Of a DNA stretch of 64,000 nt, positions 15,559-24,523 are shown one piece after another (position 1 is the stretch's first letter; each line of letters opens with the position of its first letter). Location: the NCBI GenBank assembly GCA_965227905.1, contig OZ245780.1, positions 2,356,001 through 2,420,000 on the forward strand. The letters are read 5' to 3'. This stretch comes from CBDDHT01 sp965227905 (GTDB taxonomy: Bacteria; Pseudomonadota; Alphaproteobacteria; Rhizobiales; Methyloligellaceae). Under the pieces are notes generated by a model, which ran no database searches, was not told the DNA's origin, and saw nothing but the letters and a program-made list of their open reading frames with translations. A program made the translations under genes and the position numbers.

Positions 15559-16659
15559 ATGACGGAATTTGCGTTTGCCCAGGCCGTCGACGGCGAGCCA
15601 CGCGCGCTGGCCGAGCGTTGCGCCGATCAACTGAGCGGTGCCGATGGCCACAATCTGGGTTTTGTGTATGTGACAAGCCCGCTCGCCGGTTCGGTTGAAG
15701 ACATCGTCGCGGTCTTAACAGCCCGGACAGGCATTGCCGATTGGGTGGGGACCGTGGGGATTGGCATTTGCGCAACCGGTGCCGAATATTTCGATACTTC
15801 GGCAATTGTAGCGCTTACGGGACGCGTGGCCGACGGCAGTTATCGCCTCGTCGAATCGCAAGATGACCCTGACGGTGTTGCGGATTCTGTCGATCCAGAT
15901 TTTATCCCGATGCTTGGCGTGGTTCATGGAGACCCGCGCAATCCTCAGACAGGTGAAATTGTCGGTGCTCTGGCTCGCGATCATGGCGCGTATCTGGTCG
16001 GCGGACTCTCGGCAGCCGAAGAGATCTTCCCCCAGATTGTCGGGCAGGTTGTCGATGGCGGCGTCTCGGGGGTGTTGCTCGGCAGCGATCTCGGCGTGGC
16101 GGTCGGGCTGACGCAAGGGTGCTCGCCCATCGGGCCGTCCCATCAGGTCACCAGGAGTGCGGGTAACGTGCTGCTCACGCTCGACGACCGGCCGGCCCTG
16201 GAGGTCTTGAGCGAGGATCTCGGTGTCGCCGATGGAGTCGATCCGATGCCGTGGCTCTCAAACGTTCATGCCGCATTGCCGGTTACCGGCTCGGATACAG
16301 GCGACTATCTGGTCAGGAACCTGATCGGTATCGAGCCAAGCCAGGGTCTCGTGGTCATCGGAGACGACGCCGATGCAGGAAGCCGCCTGTTGTTCGTGCG
16401 CCGCGATGTCGAGAGCGCGGCCAAGGATCTGCAGCGAATGCTCGATGATCTGAAGTCCCGGGTCTCAGGGACGCCAAAAGCGGGCCTGTATTTCTCGTGC
16501 GTTGCGAGGGGCCCCAATCTATTCGAAGGCGAGTCCTTCGAGCTTGCAGCGATCCAGGCAGCGTTCGGCGACGTCCCGATTGTGGGCTTCTTCGGCAATG
16601 GCGAGATCTCCAATGATCGCGTCTATGGCTATACGGGTGTCTTGACGCTTTTCACATAG
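15559..16659 (+). CDS. FIST N- and C-domain sensory protein
   Basis: A 366-residue soluble protein with the FIST architecture. The N-terminal half has FVYVTSPLAG, then GTVGIGICATGAEYFDTSAIV and the YLVGGLSAAEE segment. The C-terminal half ends in GLYFSCVARGPNLF followed by VPIVGFFGNGEI and YTGVLTLF, which are typical FIST_C features. FIST domains are thought to bind small ligands, possibly amino acids, and often accompany signalling proteins. Here it stands alone, with no kinase or chemoreceptor beside it. It converges on the P450 gene, with a long hairpin between the two stops. Confidence 0.88.
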   Translation: MTEFAFAQAVDGEPRALAERCADQLSGADGHNLGFVYVTSPLAGSVEDIVAVLTARTGIADWVGTVGIGICATGAEYFDTSAIVALTGRVADGSYRLVESQDDPDGVADSVDPDFIPMLGVVHGDPRNPQTGEIVGALARDHGAYLVGGLSAAEEIFPQIVGQVVDGGVSGVLLGSDLGVAVGLTQGCSPIGPSHQVTRSAGNVLLTLDDRPALEVLSEDLGVADGVDPMPWLSNVHAALPVTGSDTGDYLVRNLIGIEPSQGLVVIGDDADAGSRLLFVRRDVESAAKDLQRMLDDLKSRVSGTPKAGLYFSCVARGPNLFEGESFELAAIQAAFGDVPIVGFFGNGEISNDRVYGYTGVLTLFT

Positions 16660-16674
16660 TGCTTTGGTCATCAG

Positions 16675-16762
16675 TCCTGAAGCCGGCCCGCTCCCCCGGC
16701 CCAACCACCCCGAGGGTACCCTTATTGGGTGGTTGGGCCGGGGGAGCGGGCTGGCTTCAGGA
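16675..16762. terminator. 88-bp near-perfect inverted repeat between convergent genes
   Basis: Two 36-base arms (16675-16710 and 16727-16762) are complementary except at one position, which becomes a G-U pair in RNA. The loop is 16 bases. It starts 15 bases after the FIST stop and ends directly against the P450 stop, so it can terminate both transcripts. There is no long T-run, and the stem is far longer than an ordinary intrinsic terminator. Confidence 0.75.
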
Positions 16763-17998
16763 CTATCGAATCGTGCTCATAGATGTCGTGACCGGAAGTG
16801 TTTTCAGCCCGCGCATCCCGAGTGTCGGCAGCCATTCGATCTCTTCAATGGGGACGGCGGGCGCCAGATCGGGAAACCGTTCGAAGAGCTTCTTGAACGC
16901 GATCTGTCCTTCGAGACGCGCGAGTTGCAGACCGAGGCAGAAGTGGACACCGGAGCCAAACGACATATGCGGATTCGGGTCGCGCGACAGATCGAGCTTA
17001 TCCGGTTCGGGAAAAACCGCGGGGTCTGCATTGGCGGCACCGAGGAACGCCGTGATCGGGTCTCCCCGCGCAATCGTCAGCCCGTGGAAGTCCATGTCTT
17101 CACTGGCATAGCGGACCGTGGATATTTCCACGGGCGTGGTGAACCGCAAGAGTTCTTCGACGGCCAGGCCGATGCCGGACATGTCGGCCTGAAGCTGCCG
17201 GCGCTGATCGTCGTATCTCAGAAGCGCCAGTGTTCCACTTCCAATCAAGTGGACCGTTGTTTCATGACCGGCGACCAGTAGAAGGAAGATCATCGTGACC
17301 AGTTCGTCTTCCGAGAGCTGGTCACCGGCTTCTTCAGCTTCGACGAGCGCAGTGATCAGATCGTCGCGAGGGTCCTTGCGGCGCAGGACCACCTGACTGC
17401 GAATGTACCGGTTGATCTGAATCAGGCTTGGGATGGCCATGATCTGGCCCATCGCCGTCGGGGACCGGGTCATCGCTTTCACCCAGCGTGTGAATTTGGG
17501 CCGGTCCTCATCGGGCAACCCGAGAAGTTCGGTAATCACTGCGAGTGGCAAGGGGCGCGCGAAGCTGGTCATCAGATCGAGCTGACCGGCGTCTTCCATC
17601 TCGTCCAACAGGCGGTCTGCGATCGCCTCGATGCGTGGCCGCAGATCTTCGACACCGCGACGGCTGAAGGCCTTGTCGACCAATCCACGCAGCCTTCGGT
17701 GGGCCGGCTGGTCGCGGCCGAGCATGTTTTCCGTCAATCTCTTGAGAAAATGCGGCGTCCACCAGCTGATGCCCAGACGGTTCCTGCGGCCGGCGTTCTG
17801 AGGCTCCTGTACGAAGCGCGCATTGTCTTTCAACATGGTCACAACGCCATCATGCGGAACGACCATCCAAACGGGACCGATGAGCGGCATGTCGATTTTG
17901 ACTGTCGGCACGCTGTCATGGAGACGCGCATAGGTCGCGAATGGATCGCGTTTGTAGTCCGGCGACACGATATCGAGTTTTGTCGCGTCGTCACCCAT
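16763..17998 (-). CDS. Cytochrome P450
   Basis: A 411-residue soluble bacterial P450, a heme-thiolate monooxygenase that needs separate ferredoxin and reductase partners. The I-helix oxygen-binding motif is AGHETT (near residue 246). The K-helix ExxR is seen in EELLR. The heme loop FGSGVHFCLG carries the thiolate Cys354. Length is normal for class I bacterial P450s. No ferredoxin or reductase gene is adjacent, and the substrate cannot be told from sequence. The ATG at 17998 opens the expected N-terminus (DYKRDPFATYARL). Confidence 0.95.
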   Translation of the reverse strand: MGDDATKLDIVSPDYKRDPFATYARLHDSVPTVKIDMPLIGPVWMVVPHDGVVTMLKDNARFVQEPQNAGRRNRLGISWWTPHFLKRLTENMLGRDQPAHRRLRGLVDKAFSRRGVEDLRPRIEAIADRLLDEMEDAGQLDLMTSFARPLPLAVITELLGLPDEDRPKFTRWVKAMTRSPTAMGQIMAIPSLIQINRYIRSQVVLRRKDPRDDLITALVEAEEAGDQLSEDELVTMIFLLLVAGHETTVHLIGSGTLALLRYDDQRRQLQADMSGIGLAVEELLRFTTPVEISTVRYASEDMDFHGLTIARGDPITAFLGAANADPAVFPEPDKLDLSRDPNPHMSFGSGVHFCLGLQLARLEGQIAFKKLFERFPDLAPAVPIEEIEWLPTLGMRGLKTLPVTTSMSTIR

Positions 17999-18174
17999 AG
18001 CTGAAACTCCCGCTTCTTTTGCGCCGCGCTCAGACCTCAGGAAGATCAGAGCGCCGGCTGAGACAGAGGGATATGGTCAGGCATAGGATGAATTGCGACT
18101 GCGTGAGAGCATGTCGATGCTCATGCGATGCGGAAGACTGATGTTTTTCAGTTGGTTATGGAAAATTCATCTGC

Positions 18175-18948
18175 TTAGTGGGACGTGCGTCGCACCAGCG
18201 TTTCCGTCAGACTGGCAAAGGCAAAACGTGGGGCAAGCCACAGATATCGCCGCCACAGGCGCCGGGGCTCCGACAATAGGCGGTGGAGCCATTCGAGCCC
18301 ATTGTTGCGCATCCACTGCGGTGCTCGCTTCACGCGCCCGCAGTGGAAGTCGAATGCGGCGCCGACGCCGATGACAATCGTGCCTGGCATCCGGGCGGCA
18401 TGATCCAACATCCATCGTTCCTGCTTGGGACACCCAAGACCGATCCATACGATCTGACTGCGCGCCTCGGTCATGTGCCCGATACTAGCATCGTCCTCCT
18501 CTTTGGTGAGTGGCCGGAAGGGTGGGGTCGCTGTGCCGGCGACTTGCAGTCCCGGGAACCGGCCTTGCAGATTGTCGGCAAGCTGCTCCGCCACGCCGTC
18601 TGCGCCACCATAGAAGTAATGACGCCATCCCGCCTTAACAGAGCGTTCGCAGAGTAACGGCAGAAGGTCCGGTCCCGGCACACGTTCTATGTCGGCTATG
18701 CCTCGCAGTTGCGCCGTCCAGACAAGGGGCTGACCATCCGGCAGAACAAGATCGGCGCTCTGCAAGGCAAGAAGATGCTCCGGGTCGTCCTGAGCGCGCA
18801 TGAGACTGTGTACGTCACAAAGGCAGATGTAGCGGCTTTCGCCTTGCTCCACCCATTGCTCGATAAGATCCAGGACCCGCGACATGGTGAGTGCCGCAAC
18901 AGGAATGCGGAGAATCTCGGTCGTCTTTAACTCTACCTGATCGCTCAT
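18175..18948 (-). CDS. WecB/TagA/CpsF-family glycosyltransferase
   Basis: Family GT26 enzymes transfer N-acetylmannosaminuronate, N-acetylmannosamine or related sugars to a lipid-linked acceptor at the inner membrane face. Visible family motifs are DGQPLVW, YFYGG, the core WIGLGCPKQERWM and VGAAFDFHCGRVKRAP, plus a basic, Trp-rich amphipathic C-terminus (LRRLWRRYLWLAPRF-like) that docks these enzymes on the membrane. I chose ATG at 18948, giving 257 residues. The frame extends to a TTG at 18984. It is divergent from the aminotransferase gene and opens the polysaccharide locus. Confidence 0.92.
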   Translation of the reverse strand: MSDQVELKTTEILRIPVAALTMSRVLDLIEQWVEQGESRYICLCDVHSLMRAQDDPEHLLALQSADLVLPDGQPLVWTAQLRGIADIERVPGPDLLPLLCERSVKAGWRHYFYGGADGVAEQLADNLQGRFPGLQVAGTATPPFRPLTKEEDDASIGHMTEARSQIVWIGLGCPKQERWMLDHAARMPGTIVIGVGAAFDFHCGRVKRAPQWMRNNGLEWLHRLLSEPRRLWRRYLWLAPRFAFASLTETLVRRTSH

Positions 18949-19287
18949 AACTCGCCTGGGTGCCTCAACGCCAGCATGCGTCAAACTCGGCTCTATCGGA
19001 GCCTCTACAGATCCGTTTCCCCGGTGAAAACAGATCGATTCCGCGGCTCGTGCATTTTCGTCGATAACCGCTCTTCAGGTCGGAGCCATACCTTGAAAAA
19101 CCAAAGGCTTGGGTGGCTTTCCTAGCGTTAAGCTTAAGGCGCCAATTCGCTTACCCGATCGCCCCTACTGGTGTTGAATCCGAAGGCGAGCAAGCAGCGT
19201 GAATCTTATGTCGCGTTGCGGGAGCGGGGTTTGGCGCGGGTGCGAGCAGACCTCGAACGCGGCTTCAGACAGGCGGTTCATAGCGGT
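18949..19287. other. Divergent intergenic region of the polysaccharide locus
   Basis: About 340 bases between the WecB-like gene and the aminotransferase start used here. It must hold promoters for both directions, but I see no clear -35/-10 pair and no repeat. Bases 19171-19287 are in frame with the aminotransferase and could be its N-terminus if the GTG at 19171 is used. Confidence 0.4.
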
Positions 19288-20433
19288 ATGACGGTTCCAT
19301 TCTATCTGCACCAGATGGGCGCGGAGGACGCGGCGAAAGTTGCCGCCGTTCTCGACACGCCCTTTTTGACGTCAGGCCAGGTCGGCCGCGATGTGGAGGC
19401 GCAGCTTTCGGCATATTTCGAGGCACCCCACGCACTCCTGACGAATAGCTGGACCAATGGCGCACTTGCGACTTTGCTGGCTATGGATATCGGTCAGGGC
19501 GACGAAGTGATCGTGCCGGCCATGACGTTTATCGCCACGGCAAATGTGGTTGAGCTTCTTGGTGCGAAGCCGGTCTTTGCCGATGTCGATCCCGGAACAC
19601 TCTGCCTGACGCCTGAGACCGTAGCCTCGCTCGTCAACGAGCGGACACGAGCCGTGATCCCTGTCCATCTCTATGGGCAGATGGCCGATATCGCCGCTTT
19701 GCGGGCATCGCTCCGCTCCGATATCCGGATTATCGAGGACGCTGCCCACTGCTTCGAAGGTCTCTTGAATGGTGCACATCCCGGCACGCACTCGGATGCT
19801 GCAATCTTCTCATTCTACGCAACGAAGAACATCACGTGCGGAGAAGGCGGCGCCATCGTCACACAGGATTCCCAGCTGTTCACGCGTTTGCAGGCGACCC
19901 GATTGCACGGAATGTCCGCCGGTGCCGCCGACCGGTATCGCGGTTCCACCTACAATCACTGGGACATGCTGCGACTTGGCGTGAAGGCCAATCTTCCTGA
20001 TCTTCTTGCAGCGTTGCTACCTGATCAGATCGCTGCGGCCGATGAAAAACTCATCCGAAGAGAATCGATTGCCGCTCGATACGAAGCAGCGTTTGCGAAT
20101 GACGACCGCATCCGGCTACAGGCGTCTATCGAAGGAAGCCGTCATGCACGCCATCTCTTTCCGATCGGCGTTGCCGCCGACAAACGCGATGAAATGATCG
20201 TCAAACTGAATGCGGACGGTATCGGCTGCACGGTCAACTACCGCAGCGTGCCGACACTTTCGTTCTACCGCGAGCGCTACGGCTTTGCGCCGGGCTTTGC
20301 CCCGGTCAGCGAGGCCTGGGGCAATGCGACGATCAGCCTGCCGCTCTATCCGACATTGAGCGAGGAGGCACAGGGGGAAGTGATCGAAGCTGTCAGCCGT
20401 ACATTGAATGCGATGGAAACCGAAGCTGCATAA
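19288..20433 (+). CDS. DegT/DnrJ/EryC1/StrS sugar aminotransferase
   Basis: This PLP enzyme transaminates keto-sugar nucleotides to amino-sugars for surface glycans. Family features are WTNGALATLLAM, the DEVIVPAMTFIATANVV segment, EDAAHCFEG, and the PLP Schiff-base lysine in FYATKNITCGEGG. The C-terminus has the usual substrate-specificity region. I used ATG 19288 (MTVPFYLHQMG), which matches the normal family start. A GTG at 19171 would add 39 residues but has no ribosome site. It heads a plus-strand run with the epimerase and a GT4 enzyme. The product sugar cannot be named. Confidence 0.93.
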   Translation: MTVPFYLHQMGAEDAAKVAAVLDTPFLTSGQVGRDVEAQLSAYFEAPHALLTNSWTNGALATLLAMDIGQGDEVIVPAMTFIATANVVELLGAKPVFADVDPGTLCLTPETVASLVNERTRAVIPVHLYGQMADIAALRASLRSDIRIIEDAAHCFEGLLNGAHPGTHSDAAIFSFYATKNITCGEGGAIVTQDSQLFTRLQATRLHGMSAGAADRYRGSTYNHWDMLRLGVKANLPDLLAALLPDQIAAADEKLIRRESIAARYEAAFANDDRIRLQASIEGSRHARHLFPIGVAADKRDEMIVKLNADGIGCTVNYRSVPTLSFYRERYGFAPGFAPVSEAWGNATISLPLYPTLSEEAQGEVIEAVSRTLNAMETEAA

Positions 20434-20478
20434 AGCGGCCCGGTCGTAATAAGCCGACAAGGCAATAGGACAAACCGA

Positions 20479-21501
20479 ATGGCACATTTCTTCATCACCG
20501 GAGCTGGCGGCTATATCGGCGCGACGCTGGTCGAACAGGCATTGGCCGACGGCCACCGCGTAACGGCCATGGATCGGTTTTTCTTCGGCGAGGATCTGCT
20601 TGGCGATTTTGTCGGCCGTAACAATTTCGGCACGGTCAAAAAAGATATTCGCGACATCAACGCAGACGATCTCGAAGGCGTCGACGTCGTGATGGATCTG
20701 GCGGCCCTTTCGAACGATCCGGCAGGCGAGCTCAATCCCGAGTTGACTGCGGCGATCAATCATCGCGGCCGTGTGCATGTTGCCGAAACCGCCAAGGCGG
20801 CAGGCGTCCCCCGATATCTTCTGGCGAGCTCCTGCTCGGTCTACGGCTTCGGCGAAACCGAAATGTTGGATGAAGCGAGCCCGACGGACCCTCTCACCGA
20901 ATATGCCCGCTCGACCCTGGAGGCCGAGCGCCATGTCCTTGGCCTCGCCAGCGATAGTTTCTGCGTGGCGGCGACGCGTAACGCAACCGTCTTCGGTCTG
21001 GCGCGACGCATGCGCTTTGACCTCGTCGTCAATCTGATGACAAAGAATGCCGTAGAGACCGGAAAGATCTTTGTCACGGGCGGCGGTCACCAATGGCGAC
21101 CGCTCGTACATGTGCGCGATGTAGCGCGGGCGTTCCAGGAATTGGCTGCGAGCGATGCGAAGCCCATCAATGGCGAGGCCTTCAACATCGGTATGGACAA
21201 CTACCAGATCCGCGGTCTTGCCTTTGCCGTCCGCGAAAACCTTCCATTCCCCGTCACTGTCGACATTCAACCGGATGCTGCCGACAAGCGCAGCTACAAT
21301 GTCTCCTTTGAGAAAGCCAAACGCGTTTTCGGTTACGAAGCCAAACTCGATGTCGGCTTTGCGGTTCGCGAAATCTACGATGCCATCAAAGAAGGCAGCG
21401 TCGATGTCGGCGAGCGGACGGTAACCGTCGAGTGGTACCGTCATCTTTTGGAAGCCGAACAGCTCGTCGACGAGATGCGGCTTAACGGGCGGATGCTCTA
21501 G
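20479..21501 (+). CDS. NAD-dependent epimerase/dehydratase (extended SDR)
   Basis: A 340-residue extended short-chain dehydrogenase with the NAD-binding GAGGYIG motif and the core segment MDLAALSNDPAGELNP. These are followed by SSCSVYG and the sugar-nucleotide domain GGHQWRPLVHVRDVARAF. The position normally written YxxxK reads YARST, so the catalytic Lys is Thr (codon ACC near 20914). It lies 45 bases after the aminotransferase and 75 bases before the GT4 start, in one likely operon making a modified nucleotide sugar. Substrate unknown. Confidence 0.92.
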   Translation: MAHFFITGAGGYIGATLVEQALADGHRVTAMDRFFFGEDLLGDFVGRNNFGTVKKDIRDINADDLEGVDVVMDLAALSNDPAGELNPELTAAINHRGRVHVAETAKAAGVPRYLLASSCSVYGFGETEMLDEASPTDPLTEYARSTLEAERHVLGLASDSFCVAATRNATVFGLARRMRFDLVVNLMTKNAVETGKIFVTGGGHQWRPLVHVRDVARAFQELAASDAKPINGEAFNIGMDNYQIRGLAFAVRENLPFPVTVDIQPDAADKRSYNVSFEKAKRVFGYEAKLDVGFAVREIYDAIKEGSVDVGERTVTVEWYRHLLEAEQLVDEMRLNGRML

Positions 21502-21576
21502 GCTTGTATGCAGCTCGGACTTGAGGACTTCATGAGACAGGATGCGACAGCCCGGGCGGATTGGGGCGGAGACCAT

Positions 21577-22761
21577 ATGCGCGTTCTCGTTGCCCACAAT
21601 TTTTATCAACACGAAGGCGGTGAAGAGCAGGTCGTCAAGAACGAGCGGCAGCTGCTTCAGGGCGCCGGCCACGACTATCATTTCTATTGCGAAGACAATG
21701 AGGGCATCGTCGATCTGGCGTCGAAGCTGGCGGCCTTTCGCGATGTTGCCTACAGCGCCAAATCCCGCGCCAAATTCGAACAGGTGCTAACAGACATCCG
21801 CCCGGATGTCGTCCATGTTCACAACTACTTTCCGCTGATCACGCCGTCGATCTTTTATGCCTGCAAGGCCCAGGGCGTTCCAGTTGTGCATACCTTGCAC
21901 AATTACCGCATGACCTGCGCCAGCGGCGTGCTGATGCGAAACGGCAAGGTCTGCGAGAAATGCCTCGGCGGCTCGCCGCTCTGGGGCGTCTTCCATCGCT
22001 GCTATCGCGGCTCGCTTCCCGGCTCGATCGCGACGGCCAGGATGATCGGTACCCAGCAGCGCAAGGGCACCTGGCAGACCCAGGTCGATCGCTTTATTGC
22101 CCTGACCCAGTTCGAACGAGACAAGTTCATCCAGGCCGGCGTTCCGGAAGACCGTCTGGTCATCAAGCCGAATTTCATCGCCGATCCGGGCGTGCACAAG
22201 ATGCATGCGCACTATCAGCGCGACTCCGCCTTGTTCGTCGGTCGATTGAGCCCAGAAAAGGGACTCCACTCGCTTCTCGAAGCCTGGCGGACTATCGATT
22301 TCCCGCTCCGCATCGTCGGCGACGGGCCGATGCTCGACGAGTTGAAACGCACGGCGCCTCCTCATGTGACGGTCGTTGGCAGACTGCCCAACGCCGAAGT
22401 CCATGCAGAGATGGGCCGCGCCGCGTTCCTGGTCATGCCGTCGACCTGGTATGAGGGCTTTCCGGTGACCTTGGTTGAGGCCCTGGCCTGCGGCCTTCCG
22501 GTTCTGGCCTCTCGAATCGGCTCTCTTGAAGAGCTGATCGAGGAAGGGAGAACCGGCCGTCTGTTCACACCCGACGATGCCGATGATATCAGACGCGCCG
22601 TCGAAATCGTTCGCTCCAACCCGAGTGAGCTGGCGGCAATGTCGGGAGCGGCCCGCGCACTCTATGAGGCACGCTATTCGGCCGAGGCGAATCTCGCGCA
22701 ACTCATTGCGATCTACGAAGCCGCACGCGATGAGCCCGCTATTGCATCGAGCGCGGTCTGA
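21577..22761 (+). CDS. Glycosyltransferase family 4
   Basis: A retaining GT-B glycosyltransferase. The N-terminal acceptor domain begins RVLVAHNFYQHEGGEEQVV. The C-terminal nucleotide-sugar domain has FVGRLSPEKGLHSLLEAW, then VVGRLPNAEVHAEM, and the EX7E-type region MPSTWYEGFPVTLVEALACG. I chose ATG 21577 because GGGGCGGAG lies just upstream and the family N-terminus starts there; an in-frame ATG at 21508 would add 23 residues unlike the family. A Cys-rich patch (CEKCLGG and HRCYRGS) sits mid-protein, seen in some GT4 enzymes. Confidence 0.93.
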   Translation: MRVLVAHNFYQHEGGEEQVVKNERQLLQGAGHDYHFYCEDNEGIVDLASKLAAFRDVAYSAKSRAKFEQVLTDIRPDVVHVHNYFPLITPSIFYACKAQGVPVVHTLHNYRMTCASGVLMRNGKVCEKCLGGSPLWGVFHRCYRGSLPGSIATARMIGTQQRKGTWQTQVDRFIALTQFERDKFIQAGVPEDRLVIKPNFIADPGVHKMHAHYQRDSALFVGRLSPEKGLHSLLEAWRTIDFPLRIVGDGPMLDELKRTAPPHVTVVGRLPNAEVHAEMGRAAFLVMPSTWYEGFPVTLVEALACGLPVLASRIGSLEELIEEGRTGRLFTPDDADDIRRAVEIVRSNPSELAAMSGAARALYEARYSAEANLAQLIAIYEAARDEPAIASSAV

Positions 22762-22831
22762 GACGTCTCGAACAGCACCCGCAAGCGCCTAACACTCTTC
22801 ACGCCGAACCCAATTCTCTGAACCTTACCAT

Positions 22832-22919
22832 CGTCATTCCAGCGAAGGCTGGAATCCAGGGCTGACTTGCGACATCGTCCATTTCGCATGACTGGATTCC
22901 AGCCTTCGCTGGAATGACG
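22832..22919. repeat. Inverted repeat of a dispersed palindromic element (28-bp arms)
   Basis: Arms 22832-22859 and 22892-22919 are perfect inverted complements around a 32-base spacer. Each arm is itself partly palindromic (CCAGCGAAGGCTGG). The sequence type CGTCATTCCAGCGAAGG resembles intergenic elements dispersed in many alphaproteobacterial genomes. It sits in the 367-base gap (22762-23128) between convergent polysaccharide genes, which otherwise holds no gene. Confidence 0.85.
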
Positions 22920-23002
22920 GCGGAGGGGGTGAGGACGGCGCGACTTCCTTATGTCAGTGATGTCGCTCTATTCCACAACATCACCACCATCACACTTTCA
23001 CA

Positions 23003-23079
23003 TCCCGCACTTGATGCGGGATCCAGGGCGGAATTCTGGGTGGTGCCAAGTCGCCCTAGGTCCCGCATCAAGTGCGGGA
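23003..23079. repeat. Second, unrelated inverted repeat (26-bp arms)
   Basis: Arms 23003-23028 and 23054-23079 match as inverted complements with two mismatches around a 25-base spacer. The core is CCCGCACTTGATGCGGGA, itself palindromic. It lies 83 bases after the 22832-22919 element, so two different repeat families are stacked in one gap. They may also end both convergent transcripts. Confidence 0.82.
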
Positions 23080-23128
23080 CGTTGTTTTGGGTTTGCCTGA
23101 AGAGGTTTTGGAAAACTCAGAGACTGGA

Positions 23129-24523
23129 TTAGCTCTGGATGGGGCTCGGTCGGGTTTGCCCAGGCCGGCTTGGTGTTTCGTTTCTATGGATTACGAGAAA
23201 CGACGGAACCGGATCGCCGCGTCGCTCCGCGATCATGATCTCGTAACGTACCCTCAGGATCACGCCCCATAGGAAATAATAGGGGATCGCGTTGAACGGC
23301 TTTTCGAAGCCGTCCTCTGCCATGGAGAAGACCCAGAGCAGGACGAAGAAAGCGCCCATGATGATCATGTTGTTCTTCCACAGATGTGCGCCGTTCTTTC
23401 GGCACCAACTATGGACGGTGAACCAGGTGGCCGCGAAGGAGAGGTGGAACCAGATGAAGGCAAAAAGGCCAACAAAGCCAAGCCTCCCGATGATCGACAT
23501 GAGCGAGTTGTGCGGTTCGCGGACGGCGATTCCGCCGACGGTGCGGAAATCGGTTAGTGGAATTCCGTAGCCTAAGCCGAAGAAGGTCGTGCTGAAGCTT
23601 GCGGTGACGTCTTCCCAGATGAGCGCCCACCAGCGGAAGCGCTGGTCCAGTCCGCTTGCCGCGGAGTGTGTCGCGCCGCTACCGCTCTGGCCCCAGATCG
23701 CCGCGATATGCTCGAACAGGAAATTGATCGAGAAGGTCTCGCCGAGTCGGCCTGAGATTTCGATACCGGTTGCCAGCACGAGGAACAGCAGGACGACGCC
23801 CAGCATCATGCTGAAGGACAGGCGGACGGCGGTTCGGGGCTGGATGAAGAAGAACATCAGCAGCAGCGCGGCGATCTGTACATAGACGGTCCGCATCTGC
23901 AGAAGCACGACGCAGAAGACGATGAGACCGCCGGCGAGAACGATGGCCGGGATGCCAAGAATTGACGTGCGGTCGACGAGCCAGCGGGTGGCCGCCGTCA
24001 AGGCAAGGAGGCCGCCTGAAGAATAGTTGAACAGGAGCGATGCCTGATAGCCGGCCGGTGCGCTGATCTTTGGCGAAAGGGCCGTCAATGCTTCCCGGAA
24101 CGGGTAGAGCAGTGTGTAGATCACGCCCACATTCAGCAAGGCTCGGAGCCAGCCGGAGAAACGTGCGAGAAAGCCCGGTGTCGCCGCTGCAACGAAGCCG
24201 ATCCACAAGAAGAGCGAGTCGATGAAATGGGTCGCATCCCGCAATGCCCAGATGCCGTATGTCTCCAACCCGAGAGCTGCGCGAACCCCGCCGACGCCCC
24301 ACCAGATCGCAAGGGGTAGAATGGGCGCAACCCAGGCGAAGCTCGGCAGACGCCGGATCTCGAAGATGAAGGTGAGCGCAAAGAGGAGAACGATCAGCTC
24401 GCCGATCGGCACGCCGATGCCGCCCGATGGCGGGACGCGCAGCAGCATGAACCCGTGATTGAGAATCACATAGGCGCCGATGATGAGCAGAAGCAGCTCG
24501 GCCCGTATGCGCATGAGGTTCAT
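23129..24523 (-). CDS. O-antigen ligase/polymerase-like membrane protein
   Basis: A 464-residue polytopic protein with about ten to twelve hydrophobic segments and a large periplasmic loop. The loop region contains EPHNSLMSIIGRLG, matching the Wzy/WaaL-type motif in which a His-rich loop acts on lipid-linked glycan. Its place beside a flippase and a Wzc-like protein favours a polymerase role (Wzy), but a ligase cannot be excluded. Its ATG overlaps the stop of the upstream GT4 gene by four bases, showing translational coupling. The C-terminal ~25 residues are polar and probably cytoplasmic. Confidence 0.85.
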   Translation of the reverse strand: MNLMRIRAELLLLIIGAYVILNHGFMLLRVPPSGGIGVPIGELIVLLFALTFIFEIRRLPSFAWVAPILPLAIWWGVGGVRAALGLETYGIWALRDATHFIDSLFLWIGFVAAATPGFLARFSGWLRALLNVGVIYTLLYPFREALTALSPKISAPAGYQASLLFNYSSGGLLALTAATRWLVDRTSILGIPAIVLAGGLIVFCVVLLQMRTVYVQIAALLLMFFFIQPRTAVRLSFSMMLGVVLLFLVLATGIEISGRLGETFSINFLFEHIAAIWGQSGSGATHSAASGLDQRFRWWALIWEDVTASFSTTFFGLGYGIPLTDFRTVGGIAVREPHNSLMSIIGRLGFVGLFAFIWFHLSFAATWFTVHSWCRKNGAHLWKNNMIIMGAFFVLLWVFSMAEDGFEKPFNAIPYYFLWGVILRVRYEIMIAERRGDPVPSFLVIHRNETPSRPGQTRPSPIQS

